Below, one piece after another: positions 6,568-9,932 of a DNA stretch of 9,932 nt. The position numbers and the translations under genes were made by a program. The notes below the pieces were generated by a model. That model was not told where the DNA came from, made no database searches, and saw only the letters and a program-made list of their open reading frames with translations. Numbering within the stretch: the stretch's first letter is position 1; every line of letters begins with the position of its first letter. The DNA is from Planctomycetota bacterium (lineage in GTDB: Bacteria; Planctomycetota; Phycisphaerae; Phycisphaerales; SM1A02): the NCBI GenBank assembly GCA_009926815.1, contig RFOC01000061.1, positions 1 through 9,932 of the forward strand, written 5' to 3'.

Positions 6568-7157
6568 ACGTGCCGGCCATGTACGGTCTGGTGGCGCAGG
6601 GCGTGATCGTGGCGGCGCTGGTGCGTGCGCTTCGCCTTTCCCTGGGTCGCGCCTCGGCCGCTCCCCGCGCCGCGGAACTCTGGTTGCCACTGCTGCTGGT
6701 GCTGCTTGCGCCCGTGGAGGGCGTCTCGCTGGCCGGTCACCTGCGCGGCCTGTGGGGCGATCCAAGCGTGGTGAGCCTGGGTGCGCTTCTGCTGTTCCTT
6801 CGGCGTCCGGCCGCGCTGCCCGCGTGGCCGCACCGGTACACCTGCGCGCTGCTGACGCTGCTGGTCACGCTGCCGCTGCACTTCACGCTCTTCCTGCCCA
6901 TGCCCATGGTCACCTGGGACCTGTACGCGCTTGGCCTTGAGCCCTGGCCCGTGCTGGCCGCCGTGGCGATGGCCGCCATCATGCTGCGCCACCGCGCCGG
7001 CGGGCCCTGGACCGCCCTGGTGGGCATGGCCCTGCTCGCCTACGCCTTGGGCGTGATGGAATCCGACAACCTGTGGGACTACCTGGTCGATCCGGTGCTG
7101 CTGCTGGCGATCGCGTTCGCCGGCTTCACCGGGATCTGGACCTCGCTCCACCGGTAG
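6564..7157 (+). CDS. Small polytopic membrane protein coupled to the sialidase-like gene
   Basis: The 197-residue protein has roughly six or seven hydrophobic segments (about 7-22, 40-57, 68-80, 92-112, 127-142, 150-163, 177-192). No enzyme motif is recognised. The most distinctive block is ESDNLWDYLVDPVLLL (166-181) at the start of the last span, preceded by TWDLYALGLEPWPV (117-130). The ATG overlaps the previous stop (ATGA, 6564-6567), and GGAGG at 6553-6557 lies six bases before it, so translation is coupled to the sialidase-like protein and the two probably work together at the inner membrane. Function unknown. The last 79 bases overlap the convergent SOUL gene. Confidence 0.8.
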   Translation: MNVPAMYGLVAQGVIVAALVRALRLSLGRASAAPRAAELWLPLLLVLLAPVEGVSLAGHLRGLWGDPSVVSLGALLLFLRRPAALPAWPHRYTCALLTLLVTLPLHFTLFLPMPMVTWDLYALGLEPWPVLAAVAMAAIMLRHRAGGPWTALVGMALLAYALGVMESDNLWDYLVDPVLLLAIAFAGFTGIWTSLHR

Positions 7158-7885
7158 CGCATCGGCACGGATGGCCCGTTGTAGTTGAGCGCGCGCGGCT
7201 CGCCCGCCACCACCCAGCGATCCTGCTTCGCCAGCGTGTCGCGCAGCGTGTCCAACCCCTGATTCACGCGGTTCATGCCGTAGCCGCCGTTGAGGCCGAT
7301 GGAGATCACCGTGATCTGCGGCTGATCCACCACGCGCACGCCTCGCTCGGCCTGGCCCGTGGGCCCCTGCTCGGTCCTTCGGTAGAGGAAGCTCATGGTC
7401 CACTCGCCGCGCTGGTCGGTGAGGTGGCCCGCGTCATCCGTCATGCCGCGATAGTCCATCTCCACCGGGCTGGTCATGGCGATGTCGCGATCCTTGATGT
7501 GGTTGAAGAGGGGCCAGAAGCCGCGGCCCATGCCCAGGCTGGTCGGACCCTCGCCACTGATCTCGGCGCGGCGCACCACCGGATACGTCTTGATCTCGAT
7601 GCAGCCCGGAGGGGTGGGCGGCGGGTAGCCCTCGGGCAGCGGCGCCTCGATCTCGAAATCGCCGGCGAACCAGTTCTCGCCCTCGAGCACCGGGACCTCC
7701 GCCTCGCCGAGCACACGCACCGTGGTGCCCGCCTGCGGAGCCCGCATGGGCCACGGCTCCTCACCAGCGTCCAGTTCGCTGACCGTCTGATTGAAAATGT
7801 GGTGGGCTCTGATGCCACCGCAGCCGCCAAGCAGGAAGAGGGTCATGCCGACGACGCGACGGACGGTTCGGTGGGGCGAGAGCAT
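7079..7885 (-). CDS. SOUL haem-binding-family lipoprotein
   Basis: The 268-residue protein has an N-terminus MLSPHRTVRR, a short hydrophobic core and LLGGC, a lipobox with Cys22 as the lipidated residue. The SOUL/HEBP fold covers ~95-253: IEIKTYPVVRRAEISGEG opening (97-113), the family hallmark DIAMTSPVEMDY (134-145), WTMSFLYRR (162-170), PQITVISIGLNGGYG (189-203), LNYNGPSVP (233-241) and RWSEVQIPV (245-253). Eukaryotic members bind haem or tetrapyrroles; roles in bacteria are largely unknown and no axial ligand can be named here. The start at 7885 is chosen because it gives a complete lipoprotein signal; the frame is open upstream to 8200, but that is antisense to the neighbouring gene. An internal ATG at 7846 would lose the basic n-region. 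No Shine-Dalgarno is seen. It is divergent from the next lipoprotein, with 55 bases between them. Confidence 0.88.
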   Translation of the reverse strand: MLSPHRTVRRVVGMTLFLLGGCGGIRAHHIFNQTVSELDAGEEPWPMRAPQAGTTVRVLGEAEVPVLEGENWFAGDFEIEAPLPEGYPPPTPPGCIEIKTYPVVRRAEISGEGPTSLGMGRGFWPLFNHIKDRDIAMTSPVEMDYRGMTDDAGHLTDQRGEWTMSFLYRRTEQGPTGQAERGVRVVDQPQITVISIGLNGGYGMNRVNQGLDTLRDTLAKQDRWVVAGEPRALNYNGPSVPMRYRWSEVQIPVKPANAIASSSTGSTR

Positions 7886-7928
7886 GGGATGGGCACTTCG
7901 CCGGCTTCCGGGGACTGGATGCTTCGGG

Positions 7929-7934
7929 CAGAAT
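7929..7934 (+). promoter_or_regulatory. -10-like hexamer CAGAAT just before the lipoprotein start
   Basis: CAGAAT ends six bases before the ATG at 7941, so the expected transcript start would fall on or next to the start codon. No Shine-Dalgarno is present, which fits a leaderless message. It lies in the 55-base divergent gap 7886-7940, which also holds a short palindrome, CCGGCTTCCGG (7901-7911). No minus-strand TANNNT element was found for the SOUL gene. Confidence 0.25.
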
Positions 7935-7940
7935 GGCTCC

Positions 7941-8471
7941 ATGCGATCCGACACCCCCCTCTGGAGCCCCCGCAGGGCCATTGCAGCCCGATGCATCGTG
8001 CGGATGCTGGTGCTCGTGGCCACGCTGTCCGCGATCGGATGCCGCCCCATGCCCAACATCGGCGGCGGGAACTGGTTCGTGGGTGACACCTCGCTCAAGG
8101 GGGATGACGGCATGTTCGGTGCCGGCGGACGCACCGCCGTCATGTGGCAGTTCACGCGCGGCGGCATGGTCTGGGTGTGGCGCGTGAGCGCTGCGGGCAA
8201 GACGCGCGAGTGGGTGGTGGAGCAGCGCTACGAGCATGCCTCGGACGACCCCGCGCAGGGACAGGTGTGGTGGATGGGTGACAGCACGGGAAGCTGGAGC
8301 GGAACCATCTCGCCCACCAGTCCGAGGGACTCGTGGGGCAAGCCGCAGGTGCCGCCCTTCAACGGTTCGCTGGCCGGCGCGGCTCGTCCTTCACCATCGC
8401 CGGCGTTCCGGCGAGCGGCGACGGTCACATCGAGGGGCACGGTCAGACCCGAAGCGACGAGCTCTTCCTGA
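7941..8471 (+). CDS. Unrecognised lipoprotein, frame broken near codon 147
   Basis: As read, 176 residues. The N-terminus has arginines, a hydrophobic core MLVLVATLSAIGC (22-34) and a probable lipidated Cys34 (AIGC). The mature part is rich in Trp and Gly (GGGNWFVGD 41-49, WQFTRGGMVWVWRV 69-82, QGQVWWMGD 106-114, GSWSGTISP 117-125) and looks like a small beta-sheet domain; I do not recognise a family. After about codon 147 (base 8381) the reading becomes Ser/Arg/Pro-rich with poor third-position G/C, while the +2 frame carries a convincing continuation to 8611. The natural product is therefore probably about 223 residues. No Shine-Dalgarno is seen; the ATG at 7941 follows a -10-like hexamer closely. 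Divergent from the SOUL lipoprotein, so both may share control. Confidence 0.6.
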   Translation: MRSDTPLWSPRRAIAARCIVRMLVLVATLSAIGCRPMPNIGGGNWFVGDTSLKGDDGMFGAGGRTAVMWQFTRGGMVWVWRVSAAGKTREWVVEQRYEHASDDPAQGQVWWMGDSTGSWSGTISPTSPRDSWGKPQVPPFNGSLAGAARPSPSPAFRRAATVTSRGTVRPEATSSS

Positions 8472-8611
8472 CGCTCAAGTGGATCAAGGCCGATGGCAGC
8501 GTGGGCGCGCTCTACGAACTCCGCGGGCTGGGTCAGAACGAGGAGGAGTACCTGGACGCCCTGGAGAAGCTTGGCGTGCCGCCGCCGCCCATGGTGCAGC
8601 CGGTGCGGTGA
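8381..8611 (+). pseudogene. Displaced C-terminal part of the lipoprotein (one-base frameshift)
   Basis: From 8381 this frame reads GSSFTIAGVPASGDGHIEGH, then LTLKWIKADGSVGALYELRGLG and a Glu-rich helix NEEEYLDALEKLGV, ending with TGA 8609-8611. Of its first 38 codons 33 end in G or C, against 19 of 29 in the frame that continues the lipoprotein. It has no start of its own with a Shine-Dalgarno. Adding one G to the GG at 8381-8382 would join the two parts as ...SLAG-A-GSSFTIAG... . So this is either a sequencing or assembly indel, or a real inactivating deletion. No slippery heptamer for programmed frameshifting is seen at the junction. Confidence 0.7.
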
Positions 8612-8638
8612 ATCGCATGTTCCGCGTCATGTCCGCGG

Positions 8639-8644
8639 TAGTCT
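8639..8644 (+). promoter_or_regulatory. -10-like hexamer TAGTCT before the aldehyde dehydrogenase
   Basis: TAGTCT fits TANNNT and ends seven bases before the GTG at 8652, so the expected transcript start coincides with the start codon. No Shine-Dalgarno is present. It sits in the 40-base gap 8612-8651 after the lipoprotein frame. No clear -35 is seen. Confidence 0.35.
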
Positions 8645-8651
8645 TGCCCTC

Positions 8652-9932
8652 GTGGCACTCCACACCCCTCCTGACGACGTGACCTGGGATTACGCCCCCG
8701 CTCCCGAGAGTTTCCGCCCCGAGATCGCCGCCGAGCATGGGCTCTTCATCGACGGCGCCTTCGTGAAGCCCAGGTCGGGCAAGTTCATGAAGGTCATCAA
8801 CCCGGCCACCGAGGAGACGCTCACGCGCGTGGCCGAGGCGGGCAAGGCCGACGTGGCCGCGGCGGTGGCGGCAGCGACCAGGGCCCAGCGCAAGTGGTCC
8901 AGGCTGCCGGGCAAGGAGCGCGCGAAGTACCTCTTCCGCATCGCGCGGCGCATGCAGGAACGCGCCCGCGAGCTGGCGGTGCTCGAGACGCTCAACAACG
9001 GCAAGCCCATCCGGGAGAGCCGCGACGGCGACGTGCCCGAGAGCGCCAAGCACTTCTTCCATCACGCGGGCTGGTGCGACAAGCTGCAGTACGCCATGCC
9101 GGGCGGCGGCGAGCCGAGGCCGGTGGGCGTGTGCGGGCAGATCATTCCGTGGAACTTCCCGCTCATGATGGCCGCTTGGAAGCTGGCGCCGGCGCTCGCC
9201 TGCGGCAACACCTGCGTGCTCAAGCCCGCCGAGACCACGCCGCTCACGGCGCTTCGACTGGCCGAGATCCTGCAGGAGGTCGATCTGCCGCCGGGCGTGG
9301 TGAACATCGTCACGGGCGGCCCCGAGACCGGCAAGCTGGTCGCGGGTCATGCGGGCTTCCACAAGATCGCCTTCACCGGCAGCACCGAGGTGGGCAAGGC
9401 CATCGTGAAGGCGTGCGCGGCCCGGCCGGTTCGGCTGACCATGGAGCTGGGCGGCAAGGGCGCGCATATCGTGTTCGCCGATGCGGCCATCGACCAGGCG
9501 GTCGAGGGGGCCGTGCAGGGCATCTTCTACAACCAGGGCCAGGTGTGCTGCGCGGGCAGCCGCCTGCTGGTCGAGGAGAGCGTGGCCGAGGCGTTCCGTG
9601 CCAAGTTGCTGCAGCGCATGTCCAGCCTTCGCGTGGGCGACCCCATGGACAAGAACACGGACGTGGGCGCCATCAACAGCGCAAGCCAGCGCGACCGCAT
9701 CCGCGGCTTCGTGCAGATCGCCCGCAAGGAGGGCGCCGAGGTGCTCGAGAGCGGCTGCGGCACGCTGCCCGCGAAGGGCTTCTGGTGCCGCCCGACCGCG
9801 CTGGCGGGCGTGCAGCCCAGTCACACCGTGGCGCGCGAGGAGATCTTCGGACCCGTTGTGGCGCTGATGACCTTCCGCACCGTGGACGAGGCCGTGGCCC
9901 GCGCCAACGACAGCGCCTATGGCCTGAGCGCG
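8652..9932 (+). CDS. NAD(P)-dependent aldehyde dehydrogenase (3' end beyond window)
   Basis: 427 residues are present; family members are usually about 480-500, so roughly the last 60-70 are missing. It oxidises an aldehyde to the acid with NAD(P)+ in the cytoplasm. Visible: LFIDGAFV (31-38); PWNFP with Asn168; KPAETTPLTA with Lys191 of the cofactor site; FTGSTEVG (241-248), the dinucleotide-fold turn; general-base Glu265 in MELGG; catalytic Cys299 in NQGQVCCAG, the first of the two cysteines by alignment with ALDH2; EEIFGPVV near the end. The sequence resembles the actinobacterial/planctomycetal subgroup often found beside deoxyribose-phosphate aldolase genes, so acetaldehyde is one possible substrate, but no such neighbour is in view. 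GTG 8652 is chosen because no in-frame ATG lies between the lipoprotein and the conserved domain and the -10-like hexamer ends seven bases before it; GTG 8679 is the alternative. Confidence 0.92.
   Translation, partial: MALHTPPDDVTWDYAPAPESFRPEIAAEHGLFIDGAFVKPRSGKFMKVINPATEETLTRVAEAGKADVAAAVAAATRAQRKWSRLPGKERAKYLFRIARRMQERARELAVLETLNNGKPIRESRDGDVPESAKHFFHHAGWCDKLQYAMPGGGEPRPVGVCGQIIPWNFPLMMAAWKLAPALACGNTCVLKPAETTPLTALRLAEILQEVDLPPGVVNIVTGGPETGKLVAGHAGFHKIAFTGSTEVGKAIVKACAARPVRLTMELGGKGAHIVFADAAIDQAVEGAVQGIFYNQGQVCCAGSRLLVEESVAEAFRAKLLQRMSSLRVGDPMDKNTDVGAINSASQRDRIRGFVQIARKEGAEVLESGCGTLPAKGFWCRPTALAGVQPSHTVAREEIFGPVVALMTFRTVDEAVARANDSAYGLSA

Noticed and set aside
7886..8200. 105-codon upstream extension of the SOUL frame
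   Set aside because: It is antisense to the neighbouring lipoprotein gene and would bury the lipoprotein signal that starts at 7885.
8375..8384. Programmed -1 ribosomal frameshift to join the lipoprotein halves
   Set aside because: No X-XXY-YYZ slippery heptamer or A/T-rich slip site is present at the junction; a one-base indel is simpler.
8484..9824. 446-codon minus-strand open frame opposite the aldehyde dehydrogenase
   Set aside because: The plus strand carries an unambiguous aldehyde dehydrogenase with all catalytic motifs; the opposite frame is an Ala/Arg/His-rich shadow.

Overview
The window is G+C-rich and densely coding on both strands. It most likely comes from a planctomycete of the class Phycisphaerae. 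The main clue is the first protein, which ends in a CPGD-type dockerin-like tail with paired D-x-D-x-D-G-E-V-G repeats, a tail very common on secreted proteins of that group. It also carries RCC1-type repeats, and the window has several lipoproteins and ATGA/GTGA-coupled starts. The taxonomic call is inference from protein style; no rRNA gene or other marker is present.

Layout. (1) 1-1125, plus strand: 3' part of a secreted RCC1-repeat and dockerin-like protein, cut by the window edge. (2) 5293 down to 1183, minus strand: a likely operon of a family 9 glycosyltransferase (heptosyltransferase-like), then an overlapping GtrA-like/GT-C glycosyltransferase fusion, then a ROK-family sugar kinase resembling polyphosphate glucokinases. 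(3) 5380-7157, plus strand, divergent from that operon: a BNR/Asp-box 'sialidase-like' protein translationally coupled to a small multi-spanning membrane protein. (4) 7885 down to 7079, minus strand: a SOUL haem-binding-family lipoprotein whose 3' end overlaps the membrane-protein gene by 79 bases. (5) 7941-8611, plus strand, divergent from SOUL: an unrecognised lipoprotein gene with an apparent one-base frameshift. (6) 8652 to the window end: most of an NAD(P)-dependent aldehyde dehydrogenase.

How the parts may work together. Block 2 and block 3 look like one envelope-glycan locus. GT9 enzymes extend lipid-linked or LPS-core glycans in the cytoplasm. GtrA-like domains are thought to flip undecaprenyl-phosphate sugars, and ArnT/PMT-type GT-C enzymes transfer such sugars to acceptors outside the inner membrane. 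In the fusion protein, flipping and transfer would be done by one polypeptide. The two arms diverge from an 86-base intergenic region (5294-5379). It holds two overlapping -10-like hexamers on opposite strands and a perfect 7+1+7 palindrome, so the two arms may be co-regulated. This reading is inference. No polyprenyl-phosphate sugar synthase (GtrB/DPMS type) lies in the window.

Start-site pattern. Starts placed downstream in operons have Shine-Dalgarno-like sequences (4055, 6564), and so does the sialidase-like start at 5380. Several other starts lack one; three of them (1875, 7941, 8652) instead have a -10-like hexamer 6-9 bases upstream, which suggests leaderless or near-leaderless transcripts. 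I see no tRNA, rRNA, CRISPR array, insertion sequence or phage gene. No gene-free stretch exceeds 300 bases.
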